A stretch of 6,495 bases of DNA, from assembly GCA_002498925.1 (NCBI GenBank), contig DAJH01000050.1, positions 1 through 6,495 of the forward strand. Direction: 5' to 3'. Position numbers and translations under genes: made by a program. The DNA comes from Euryarchaeota archaeon UBA173 (lineage in GTDB: Archaea > Thermoplasmatota > Poseidoniia > Poseidoniales > Thalassarchaeaceae). Positions 1 to 6,369 of the stretch are shown here, one piece after another. Position 1 is the stretch's first letter; the number at the start of each line of letters is the position of its first letter. The notes beneath the pieces are model-generated. The model saw only the letters and a program-made list of their open reading frames with translations. It searched no databases and had not been told where the DNA came from.

Positions 1-22
1 GAGCCTGCTCACTTTCAGGGGA

Positions 23-37
23 GCCATCCTTGATGGC
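23..37 (-). terminator. Small hairpin downstream of aapP, possible operon end
   Basis: GCCATC-CTT-GATGGC is a perfect six-pair stem with a three-base loop, 24 bases past the aapP stop. It is nested beside an outer inverted repeat GAGCCA (21-26) / TGGCTC (47-52); the two folds compete. No U-run follows on the minus strand. It could mark the transcript end, but the evidence is weak. The remaining bases 1-60 hold no gene that I can see. Confidence 0.25.
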
Positions 38-60
38 GTATCCCAGTGGCTCTCATGATC

Positions 61-813
61 CTAGAGGATCTGCTCCAGGAACAGCTTGGTCCTGTCGTGC
101 TTGGGGTTCGTGAAGAACATCTCAGGGGTGTTCTCCTCCACCAGAAAGCCCTCATCGAACAGTATGCACCGGTCAGCGACCTCCTTGGCGAATCCCATCT
201 CGTGAGTGACCACGATCATCGTGATGTCCCTCTTGGCGAGATCTATCATCACCTCGAGGACCTCCTTGATCATCTCCGGGTCGAGAGCCGACGTCGGCTC
301 GTCGAACAGCATTATCTTGGGATCCATGGCCAGTGCCCTGGCGATTGCAACCCTCTGCTGCTGCCCGCCGGATAGCCCGCTGGGGTACTTGTAGGCCTGC
401 TCCGGGATGCCGACCCTCTCGAGCAGTTCCATAGCATGCTCCTCTGCATCCCTCTTCGATGTCCCCTTTACCTTCATGGGGGCGAGGGTGATGTTCTCCA
501 TTATCGTCAGGTGCGGGAATAGGTTGAACTGCTGGAAAACGAACCCCACCTCCGACCGTACGTACTTCAGGTCCGATACAGTCGTGTCGTCATCGATGGT
601 TATCCCGTCAATCTTGATCGTACCTCCGCTGTGTGGCTGCAATCTGTTCAGGGTCCTGATGAATGTCGACTTCCCGGATCCCGATGGTCCGAGGATGACG
701 ATGATCTCTCCCTTCCTCACCGTAATGTCCACGCCCTTCAGTGCCCAGAAGTCACCGAAGTTCACCTTGACCCCCTCTGCTTCAATAATTATCTCGTCGC
801 TTTCCGTGCTCAT
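61..813 (-). CDS. aapP: Polar amino-acid ABC transporter ATPase (AapP/GlnQ family)
   Basis: Cytoplasmic ATPase that powers the AapQ-AapM channel, 250 residues, the normal length for this family. All catalytic parts are present in order: aromatic A-loop region (FGDFWAL, 19-25), Walker A GPSGSGKST (42-50), Q-loop FQQFNLFPH (93-101, Gln94), signature LSGGQQQ (147-153), Walker B IMLFDE (167-172, catalytic Glu172), D-loop SALD (175-178) and H-loop VTHEMGFA (202-209, His204). FQQFNLFPHLT and YPSGLSGGQQQRVAIARALAM are hallmarks of the GlnQ/HisP/AapP subgroup rather than of sugar or metal importers. There is no C-terminal regulatory domain. It is the last gene of the operon, overlaps aapM by ATGA and has its own strong Shine-Dalgarno. 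Nothing looks damaged. GlnQ-type naming would be the alternative; neighbouring aapJ, aapQ and aapM favour AapP. Confidence 0.96.
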   Translation of the reverse strand: MSTESDEIIIEAEGVKVNFGDFWALKGVDITVRKGEIIVILGPSGSGKSTFIRTLNRLQPHSGGTIKIDGITIDDDTTVSDLKYVRSEVGFVFQQFNLFPHLTIMENITLAPMKVKGTSKRDAEEHAMELLERVGIPEQAYKYPSGLSGGQQQRVAIARALAMDPKIMLFDEPTSALDPEMIKEVLEVMIDLAKRDITMIVVTHEMGFAKEVADRCILFDEGFLVEENTPEMFFTNPKHDRTKLFLEQIL

Positions 814-2531
814 GCTGCTTCTCCTCCTCCTTCTCTTACCAGTCCAAGGTTCTTCTCAATCCTCATTGAGACCCTGGAAAGGTAGAATGCGAAAACCCAG
901 AACACTATTGCGGTGACCCATACGGGCTCCAAGAACGACGACATGAACCTCATGTCGCCACCGGGTATGTCCTTGGAGAGCTTGAAGAAGTCAAGGATAT
1001 TGACGATGAAGAGGAGCGTAGTGTCCTTCCACAGGCCTATGAAGACGCTGACAATGGATGGGAGGGTGGTTCTGATTGCGTTCGGTAGCTCGACCTGGAG
1101 TCTGATCTGCATGGGCGACAGGCCGAGGGCCAATGCCGCCTCCTTCTGCCCGCTGTCGACGGCCTGCAGTCCCCCTCTGAGCACCTCTGCGATGTAGCAC
1201 CCTCCGAAGAATCCGAACATGATCAGCATCCCGATTATGTCCTCTGCCTCGTAGAATGGGTCCATCAGGTCGGGCAGGAGGAACACTGCGAAGTACAGCC
1301 AGCAGATCAACGGCCCGGAGCGGACTATCTCTATCAGGAGAACTGCTGGGACCTTGAAGAACGGGAGTTCGCTCTGCCTGCCGAAGGCGAGAACGACCCC
1401 GATTCCGAACCCAAGGACACAGCCGGCAGTGGCTATGATCAGGTTCACGAACAATCCGCCCCATTGGGATGCCTCCACGCCGTCTCCTGCTAGCTTGTCA
1501 AGTGTCGTGGGGACCCAGGTGCCGGCGATTATATCGTCCAGTCTCTCTTGGGCAGGATCCCCTCCCAGTGATACTGCTAGGTCCTTCACGAACTCTGGCG
1601 GGTTCATTATCAGGATTGCGAAAAAGAATGTGAATACCGCGCCGAGGGAGATGTATGAACGGAGCCTGTTGGCCTTGTAATCCTCGGATACCGAGCAGTA
1701 GTAGTAGGACATACCGAAGGACCCGTAAGCGAGGAGGGTGGCTATCGCCAGCCTTGTCATTGGTACCTCCTTGTGGTAGTTCATCTCATTGGGTAGCCAT
1801 GCGATTACGATGAGTACTATTGCTATGAGCGTGAATGGGACGAGGAACGATGATGGCTTGTCGCCCGTTGTGCCGTATGTCGCCCCGATTATGATGAAGG
1901 TGAGGTAGAGGATCCACCACAGCCTAAAGTTCTGATTGATGCCGTAGCAGTTCTCTATGTCGATGCACATCGGCGACCCGGGGGACTGGGTCATCATCTC
2001 GGTCATCTGCTGTCCGACCAGGACCAGGACCCTGTTCGCCCAGATGACATCGAAGTCGGCGAATACCATGAGGAACTCCATAACGAAGTGAATCATGTAG
2101 AAGGATATCCAGGCCGAACCGACGCCCAGAAGAGGAGTGCCTACGGACTTGAAGGGAGTTGCCTTCAGCAGCGTGACAAGCGTTGCCCACCATGCCAAGA
2201 GGAGCAGGGCAGCGCATGTGAACGAGTATAGCAACGTCGGGACGATGCCCGTGTCGAACCCCTGGGCGTAGTCGACCATCTGGATTGCTCCTGCTGGAAG
2301 TGGACCAGAGCCGAACAGGGCTAGCGAGAGGGATACTGTGACTATTGAGAAGTCTAGTATCCTGGTGGTTATCGGATTCATCTTGAGGCCGGGTTTTCCT
2401 GCCACTGACTCCTCGAATTCTGAGAATGAGAAGCTGCTGACCCTCCCGCTGATGTTGGAAATTACGTCTCGAACTGCCGCAGTGAGGGAGAATGCTGGCG
2501 ACAACGGGTTCTGCACTGTCTCATCAGTCAT
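810..2531 (-). CDS. aapM: Amino-acid ABC transporter permease, AapM/BztC/YhdY type, extended N-terminus
   Basis: The second channel subunit, 573 residues against about 385 that I recall for AapM. A soluble start (1-55) is followed by roughly seven predicted membrane segments in the extension (about 57-76, 98-122, 134-158, 205-220, 229-246, 261-279, 292-309). The BPD_transp_1 permease domain covers about 357-565. AapM-type marks are WGGLFVNLIIATAG (357-370), VLAFGRQSELP (380-390), IEIVRSGPLI (400-409), IAEVLRGGLQAV (447-458), the EAA loop EAALALGL (464-471, with the conserved Gly470), ELPNAIR (481-487), IGLWKDTTLL (498-507), EPVWVT (535-540) and a final FWVFAFYLSRVSMRIEKNL. Two cysteines in one loop (189 and 195) could form a disulphide if the loop is external. 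The start overlaps the aapQ stop by ATGA and has no clear Shine-Dalgarno, so translational coupling is likely. The stop overlaps aapP in the same way. Confidence 0.93.
   Translation of the reverse strand: MTDETVQNPLSPAFSLTAAVRDVISNISGRVSSFSFSEFEESVAGKPGLKMNPITTRILDFSIVTVSLSLALFGSGPLPAGAIQMVDYAQGFDTGIVPTLLYSFTCAALLLLAWWATLVTLLKATPFKSVGTPLLGVGSAWISFYMIHFVMEFLMVFADFDVIWANRVLVLVGQQMTEMMTQSPGSPMCIDIENCYGINQNFRLWWILYLTFIIIGATYGTTGDKPSSFLVPFTLIAIVLIVIAWLPNEMNYHKEVPMTRLAIATLLAYGSFGMSYYYCSVSEDYKANRLRSYISLGAVFTFFFAILIMNPPEFVKDLAVSLGGDPAQERLDDIIAGTWVPTTLDKLAGDGVEASQWGGLFVNLIIATAGCVLGFGIGVVLAFGRQSELPFFKVPAVLLIEIVRSGPLICWLYFAVFLLPDLMDPFYEAEDIIGMLIMFGFFGGCYIAEVLRGGLQAVDSGQKEAALALGLSPMQIRLQVELPNAIRTTLPSIVSVFIGLWKDTTLLFIVNILDFFKLSKDIPGGDMRFMSSFLEPVWVTAIVFWVFAFYLSRVSMRIEKNLGLVREGGGEAA
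821..830 (-). promoter_or_regulatory. Strong Shine-Dalgarno site for aapP, inside the end of aapM
   Basis: GGAGGAGGAG lies seven bases before the aapP ATG and is complementary to the CCTCC of the 16S tail seen at the other end of the window. It encodes part of the EGGGE near the aapM C-terminus, which explains that glycine-rich end. It is the only strong ribosome site in the operon and supports the start at 813. Confidence 0.75.
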
Positions 2532-5002
2532 ATCTTCACGCTCGTTACCTTGGAGTTGTACCAGTTCATCACGACTGATATCGAGAGGCTGCCGACCTGG
2601 TATGTCACAAGCAGCAGAACGAACAGAGGGATCAGCTTGCCCACGTTGTTCATCATAATCACGACATTGTAGAATACATCTGTGTAGCCGACCACGATTG
2701 CTAGACTGGAGTTCTTCCAGACGTTCATGTATTGACTGTTTAGCAATGGGACCATGCTTCTAAGGGCCTGGGGTAGAATCACTAGCCTGAGTCTCTGAAA
2801 TGGATTCAGGGACAGAGAAATAGCGGCCTCAACCTGGCCTCTAGGTAGGGACTGGATGCTCCCCCTAACAATTTCGGCGACGACAGCGGTGGTGAACAAA
2901 GTTAACCCGAGCATCATTGCTAGGAATGAGGGCGTCATCTCGAAACCTGCGCCATCGAGTATTGTCCAATTACCGGGCTGGTCAATAAAGCCATCATTGT
3001 TCCAATCCTTAGTTAGCTTTGGCCAAGAAAGTCCACCTGACAGTGCAACGCCCATTGCGACAGCAAACGAGAGTGTCCAAATCGTGAATCTTCTCCTTAG
3101 CCCTTCTTCTGTATCATCTACCTCTAGATTATTCATCCCACTGGAGTCTATTGCAGAGATTACTGACAAACAGTAGATCACAAAAAATAAAGATGCAAGG
3201 GGATAAACAGCTTCATCGAGAATAGCTTTCAATAATTGGGCATCCCCTCCTGCTGGTGCAGCAATAAATGGCAATGTTGCATCTATGAAAACTAAAGCGC
3301 TAACTATCAAAGCAATGTCGGCAATGAGTGGTTCAAGACGCCAATTTAGTACACTGTAAGGTCTGAAAAGAAACTCTCCTGAATTTGAAGGTGCGTTTAT
3401 CTTTCTGGGCTCTACCCTTTCGAAGAATCTTAGTCCCGCTCTTGTTAGTGCCAGTATTGTTACTCCAAAGAGGACTAATTGATATGATGCGAAGTCGACA
3501 AAATACACCCCTTGCTTACTTATGAAAGCGCCCGCTACTGTTGCATCTTCTGTTCTAGACTGTTCGAGTATAGTCGACTCGGCAACAAACATGGGAAGGT
3601 CCTGCCCCATCTGAACTGAAATCAAGAACAGCAGAACAGCAAGCGGCAAGTTTCGAAATAACTCCACATAGACAGTGGCTGCTCCAGAAGCTAGTCGATT
3701 ATTGGACAGTCGAGAAACGCCAACAATTATCCCTCCTATTGTACACAGGACTATGCTGACCAAGGTTACTCTGGCAGAGTTGATTACTGCAGCCTTCATG
3801 AAAACCCATCTAGAGTCTATATTTGGTAGGACCTCGATTGGCCAAGGTTCGATGGCGAACTTATTCCCTGCGTCCATAAACAGGAAGTCTAGTGACCAGC
3901 GATTCAGCATCACTGGGTCTGATCCGTCGTTCATCAGGAACAGGACCCGCAGGAACAGATAGCTGAATAGAGGGAAGAAGGCGAGGAATGCGAATGCCGA
4001 CATCCTCTTCGACTGGACGGTGGGCTTGGCCCCCTCTCCAGAGATGATGAAACCCCAGGCGAAGAATGTGAGGAGAGTCATGGCGGATATGGAGGTGGCT
4101 ATGTCCTCGAATAGGAGTGGGAACATCACGTTGTTGAGCGTGATGAAAGGGAATGCTAGGATGGCCATTACGGTGACCAGGACTGGGGCTGCGTTTCTGA
4201 TCGTCTGTAGCCCGAACTGCTGGCGCGAGATACTGGAGTCATCGGGGAAGTACTCGCGGAATTTGAGTGGCAGACTCAGGGCGTCTGAGATGTTGTCCTG
4301 TAATAGTAGAAGACCGCTTAGGAAGGCACCGCCTAGGAAGAAGAATGGGACCTGCTTAGCCGGAGTTAGTTCGAAGACCTCGGTGACGCAGTAGAACGCC
4401 GCCATGAAGGCGATGACGCCGAATATTGTGTTCGATAGCCCGGAGAGCAGGTGCAGGATCCACCTGAGTTGGCCGCCGTAGCTCTCGACGACCTGCTGGT
4501 ACTCCGATACCTTGACTCCTGTTATCGGGTCGATCCGGTCCTTCGTCGAGACGAGGGATCCGTCTAGGTCGTTGTGCCCATCGCCGTCCGAGTCTAGTGG
4601 AGTCCCAGATGAGTCTTCTAGCATATCCGAAGTGCCGTCATCGGAGCCGAGGATGGTCCCGATGGCCTTCTTGGGGATTCGCAGGAGGGCCTTGATGAGC
4701 TTGGAAAGTGTGGAGAACTCGTTCTGGACCAGCAGGAATAGGAGTAGGATGAATCCTCCGTATAGGAGCACGAGGCTGTCCATGGGGAAGTAGGCCTGGT
4801 TTGCCTGGGTCTTGACGCCGGTTATGGGGTCAGTGACCATGATGCTGCGTGACATCTTGGATAGGTAGTCGGCGGAAAGGCCGAGGAATTTTTTGGAGTA
4901 AACCCAGAAGAGGTATGGGGATATTACGAGCAATAGTAGCCTGACTGCATCCCCGGCTGTATCTACTCTCGGAAGTTTGGACTTGAGTTCACCGAGGTCC
5001 AT
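2528..5002 (-). CDS. aapQ: Amino-acid ABC transporter permease, AapQ/BztB/YhdX type, greatly extended
   Basis: One of two channel subunits, 824 residues against about 400 that I recall for AapQ. Residues 1-390 form a mainly hydrophobic extension with about six to eight membrane segments (around 20-40, 76-93, 181-205, 218-235, 272-295, 305-320, 336-357), of unknown function. The permease domain is split as in AapQ: 399-470 carries GVSRLSNNRL (428-437) and ATVYVELFRNLPL (442-454); 687-820 carries AEIVRGSIQSLPRGQVEAA (709-727), VILPQA (741-746) and YMNVWKNSSLA (758-768), followed by VGYTDV. The segment between holds extra membrane helices and a hydrophilic loop. The EAA loop contacting the ATPase reads EAAISLS, with Ser731 where Gly is usual. 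Acidic DSDGDGHNDLD (137-147) and DWNNDGFID (666-674) resemble calcium loops. DPITGVK occurs at 58-64 and 158-164. The stop overlaps aapM by ATGA. Base composition falls to about 43% GC in the middle. Confidence 0.9.
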   Translation of the reverse strand: MDLGELKSKLPRVDTAGDAVRLLLLVISPYLFWVYSKKFLGLSADYLSKMSRSIMVTDPITGVKTQANQAYFPMDSLVLLYGGFILLLFLLVQNEFSTLSKLIKALLRIPKKAIGTILGSDDGTSDMLEDSSGTPLDSDGDGHNDLDGSLVSTKDRIDPITGVKVSEYQQVVESYGGQLRWILHLLSGLSNTIFGVIAFMAAFYCVTEVFELTPAKQVPFFFLGGAFLSGLLLLQDNISDALSLPLKFREYFPDDSSISRQQFGLQTIRNAAPVLVTVMAILAFPFITLNNVMFPLLFEDIATSISAMTLLTFFAWGFIISGEGAKPTVQSKRMSAFAFLAFFPLFSYLFLRVLFLMNDGSDPVMLNRWSLDFLFMDAGNKFAIEPWPIEVLPNIDSRWVFMKAAVINSARVTLVSIVLCTIGGIIVGVSRLSNNRLASGAATVYVELFRNLPLAVLLFLISVQMGQDLPMFVAESTILEQSRTEDATVAGAFISKQGVYFVDFASYQLVLFGVTILALTRAGLRFFERVEPRKINAPSNSGEFLFRPYSVLNWRLEPLIADIALIVSALVFIDATLPFIAAPAGGDAQLLKAILDEAVYPLASLFFVIYCLSVISAIDSSGMNNLEVDDTEEGLRRRFTIWTLSFAVAMGVALSGGLSWPKLTKDWNNDGFIDQPGNWTILDGAGFEMTPSFLAMMLGLTLFTTAVVAEIVRGSIQSLPRGQVEAAISLSLNPFQRLRLVILPQALRSMVPLLNSQYMNVWKNSSLAIVVGYTDVFYNVVIMMNNVGKLIPLFVLLLVTYQVGSLSISVVMNWYNSKVTSVKI
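4511..4831 (-). repeat. DPITGVK direct repeat within aapQ
   Basis: The heptapeptide DPITGVK occurs at residues 58-64 (4811-4831) and 158-164 (4511-4531), exactly 100 residues apart. At DNA level the two 21-base copies match at 18 positions. Identity does not continue beyond the heptapeptide apart from scattered Gln and Tyr residues. It could be a short duplicated motif or the remnant of a longer duplication. Confidence 0.6.
4562..4594 (-). other. Thrombospondin type-3-like acidic motif in AapQ (DSDGDGHNDLD)
   Basis: Residues 137-147 spell D-x-D-G-D-G-x-x-D-x-D, the calcium-binding pattern of thrombospondin type-3 and dockerin-like repeats. It sits in a hydrophilic, acidic stretch (121-147) just after a basic segment (KLIKALLRIPKK, 101-112). 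There is a single copy only. Calcium binding is inferred from the pattern. Confidence 0.55.
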
Positions 5003-5023
5003 TTTACCAACTCAGTTCACATG

Positions 5024-5034
5024 CATAATTTCGA
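5024..5034 (-). promoter_or_regulatory. Possible internal promoter for aapQ
   Basis: After the GC hairpin the minus strand turns abruptly AT-rich: TTCGAAATTATGCATGTG. The TCGAAATTATG part resembles a BRE plus a TATA element and is centred roughly 25-27 bases before the aapQ ATG at 5002, the same spacing as at aapJ. No Shine-Dalgarno sequence precedes aapQ (the preceding bases are GTTGGTAAA), which fits a leaderless start. The element is a poor match to TTTAWATA, so this is tentative. Confidence 0.35.
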
Positions 5035-5040
5035 ATTTGG

Positions 5041-5069
5041 GCCCCCGGGGGAGTTTCCCCCCCGGGGGC
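5041..5069 (-). promoter_or_regulatory. Intercistronic GC stem-loop between aapJ and aapQ
   Basis: GCCCCCGGGGG pairs perfectly with CCCCCGGGGGC, giving 11 GC pairs around a seven-base loop (GGAAACT in the minus-strand transcript). It lies 34 bases after the aapJ stop and 38 bases before the aapQ ATG. No U-run follows, so partial attenuation or protection of the aapJ mRNA 3' end is more likely than full termination. This is the position where binding-protein operons such as malE-malF carry structures that raise binding-protein yield over the permeases. Each arm is itself a CCCCCGGGGG palindrome. The structure is seen directly; the role is inferred. Confidence 0.6.
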
Positions 5070-5103
5070 TTATGTTTCTCCGTCTATGCGTCCGATTCAG
5101 TGA

Positions 5104-6318
5104 TCAGCGCATTGGAGGTGCGTACTGGAGACCGCCCTCTGAAGCGAGTGCGTTGTATGTTCCAGCGCGCGAGATTAGGCAGTCGACCATTGCATCCGAT
5201 CCGCTGACACCGTCGTAGGTGCCGTCGCAGAATGCGTCGTCGTATGCCTCACCGTAGTTTCCTGAAGCAGCCAGGACGTCTTGCATCCAAGTGCCGGAAA
5301 GCATGTTGCTTGCGGTGCCCAGACCTAGGTTCTCGGTCAGAAGGCGGCACATTCCTGGGTCAGTAGCTGAGCCACCATCCACAGTTGCGCAGGCATCGGT
5401 TGCCTTGGCCGCGTAGTTTCCGGACGTTACGCCCATCTCCTCTGCGGTTATCATTCCGTACCATACCCATGCCACGACGTCCTTGAAGTCGGAGTCCATG
5501 TCACGGGTTGCGGCGCCTAGAGGCTCCTTGGACATCAGCTCCTTGGCGATCCACAGTTCGCTGTGCGATTCTGTGGCTGCCCAGTCTGCGTCGTTGTCCA
5601 ATAGCCACTTCCTTGCGACCATTGCGGACATGTCGCCCGTGAATGCGTCGCAGGTTCCGGCCTTCAGCTTCTCGACGGACTCGGTTGCGTCAGGTGTACC
5701 CTCGATGGTGATATCGATACCTCTGGAACCGAACCAGTCCACTAGGTTACCCTCGGTGGTGGTTCCGACTCCGACGCATACCACTGCGTTTGTTAGCTGG
5801 TCAGCGGACCCGGTGCCGTAGTTGAACACGTCAGAGCGGACTAGGATTCCCTGCCCGTCGTAGAAGTTCATTCCGGCGAAGTCTGCATTCAGGTCAGCGT
5901 CACGACTGGTGGTCCAGGTCGTCGTCCTGATTAGGACGTCGATGGTTCCTGCGGATAGCTTCTCGAACCTGTCCGATCCGGATGCGGGGATGTACTCCAC
6001 GTCCGTGTCAGGGTTCAGTCCTAGAGCAGCGGCAACAGCGCGGCAGTATGAGATGTCTAGTCCCGAGCGCACGCCAGTGGCCGAGTCCAGGTATCCCATG
6101 CCGTACTGGGATTCCTTCACACCGCACTTCATGGATCCACGAGCAATAATCGTGTCCAGAGTGCTGACGGGAGTAGCCTCAGCTATCCCCTCTGCCTTCC
6201 CTTCGGCTCTCGCGGTGTCGACGTCTTCCTGGGTCATCCCAGTGTCGTCGCCCGCACAGCCCGCAAGGGCTGCAGTCATCATTAACAGCATCATTGTTGT
6301 AGCGAGTAATCGCTGCAT
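5104..6318 (-). CDS. aapJ: General L-amino-acid ABC transporter substrate-binding lipoprotein (AapJ/BztA family)
   Basis: This is the extracellular amino-acid receptor of the importer, 404 residues. It begins with a lipoprotein signal: hydrophobic residues 4-19 and lipobox LAGC with lipidation Cys21. A short polar linker (24-50, with AEGKAEGIAE) follows. The SBP_bac_3 fold starts at about residue 53 (TLDTIIARG). Family marks of AapJ/BztA are CGV (65-67), YCRAVAAALG (91-100), TTTWTTSRD (132-140), FYDGQG (152-157), VCVGVGTTTEGNL (180-192), SKEPLG (263-268), EEMGVTS (293-299), SGNYGEAY (352-359) and the C-terminal GGLQYAPPMR. Besides Cys21 there are eight cysteines in four plausible pairs: 65/92, 181/223, 310/324 and 364/380. 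The last two bracket loops that seem to be insertions, partly explaining a length above the ~340 residues I recall for the family. The start at 6318 is fixed by the signal peptide and the TATA spacing. Codon composition is GC-rich like aapP and aapM. Confidence 0.95.
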   Translation of the reverse strand: MQRLLATTMMLLMMTAALAGCAGDDTGMTQEDVDTARAEGKAEGIAEATPVSTLDTIIARGSMKCGVKESQYGMGYLDSATGVRSGLDISYCRAVAAALGLNPDTDVEYIPASGSDRFEKLSAGTIDVLIRTTTWTTSRDADLNADFAGMNFYDGQGILVRSDVFNYGTGSADQLTNAVVCVGVGTTTEGNLVDWFGSRGIDITIEGTPDATESVEKLKAGTCDAFTGDMSAMVARKWLLDNDADWAATESHSELWIAKELMSKEPLGAATRDMDSDFKDVVAWVWYGMITAEEMGVTSGNYAAKATDACATVDGGSATDPGMCRLLTENLGLGTASNMLSGTWMQDVLAASGNYGEAYDDAFCDGTYDGVSGSDAMVDCLISRAGTYNALASEGGLQYAPPMR

Positions 6319-6341
6319 GAGGCCAATGACGCGATGTAGCA

Positions 6342-6351
6342 GGTATATACC
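6342..6351 (-). promoter_or_regulatory. Archaeal TATA box of the aapJ operon
   Basis: GGTATATACC, itself a palindrome, is centred about 28 bases upstream of the aapJ ATG. Archaeal transcription usually starts about 25 bases downstream of the TATA centre, here near 6320, almost at the ATG. The mRNA would therefore be leaderless or have a leader of only a few bases, consistent with the lack of a Shine-Dalgarno sequence before aapJ. A purine-rich GAGAAGG just upstream on the minus strand could serve as the BRE. Confidence 0.7.
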
Positions 6352-6369
6352 TTCTCATGATTGTGAGAA
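6352..6369. promoter_or_regulatory. Inverted repeat next to the aapJ TATA box, possible operator
   Basis: TTCTCA-TGATTG-TGAGAA is an inverted repeat with perfect six-base arms and a six-base spacer. It abuts the upstream side of the TATA element, where the BRE and TFB contact would lie. A dimeric regulator bound here could repress or activate aapJ. Dyads of this length occur by chance at a fair rate, so the operator reading rests mainly on its position. Confidence 0.4.

Noticed and set aside
1..60. Start of a further operon gene after aapP
   Set aside because: The only ATG on the minus strand here (ATGAGAGCC) meets a stop after 13 codons, and no other frame shows recognisable coding sequence.
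407..916. Plus-strand open frame of 169 codons antisense to aapP
   Set aside because: It lies opposite a gene with complete catalytic motifs, encodes low-complexity Ser/Leu-rich sequence and has no recognisable family. It is a shadow of the GC-rich coding strand.
991..1464. Minus-strand open frame of 157 codons within aapM
   Set aside because: Arg/Pro-rich translation in an alternative frame of a confirmed permease domain; typical of an out-of-frame read in GC-rich DNA.
2528..5002. aapQ as two fused genes or a frameshifted pair
   Set aside because: The frame is open throughout, the AapQ-type split permease motifs occur in the correct order, and there is no internal ribosome site or start that would separate a normal-sized AapQ. 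A very old fusion of the N-terminal extension cannot be excluded.
5041..5069. Intercistronic hairpin as a full intrinsic terminator
   Set aside because: There is no U-run after the stem, and aapQMP lie downstream in the same direction with coherent function, so complete termination is unlikely.
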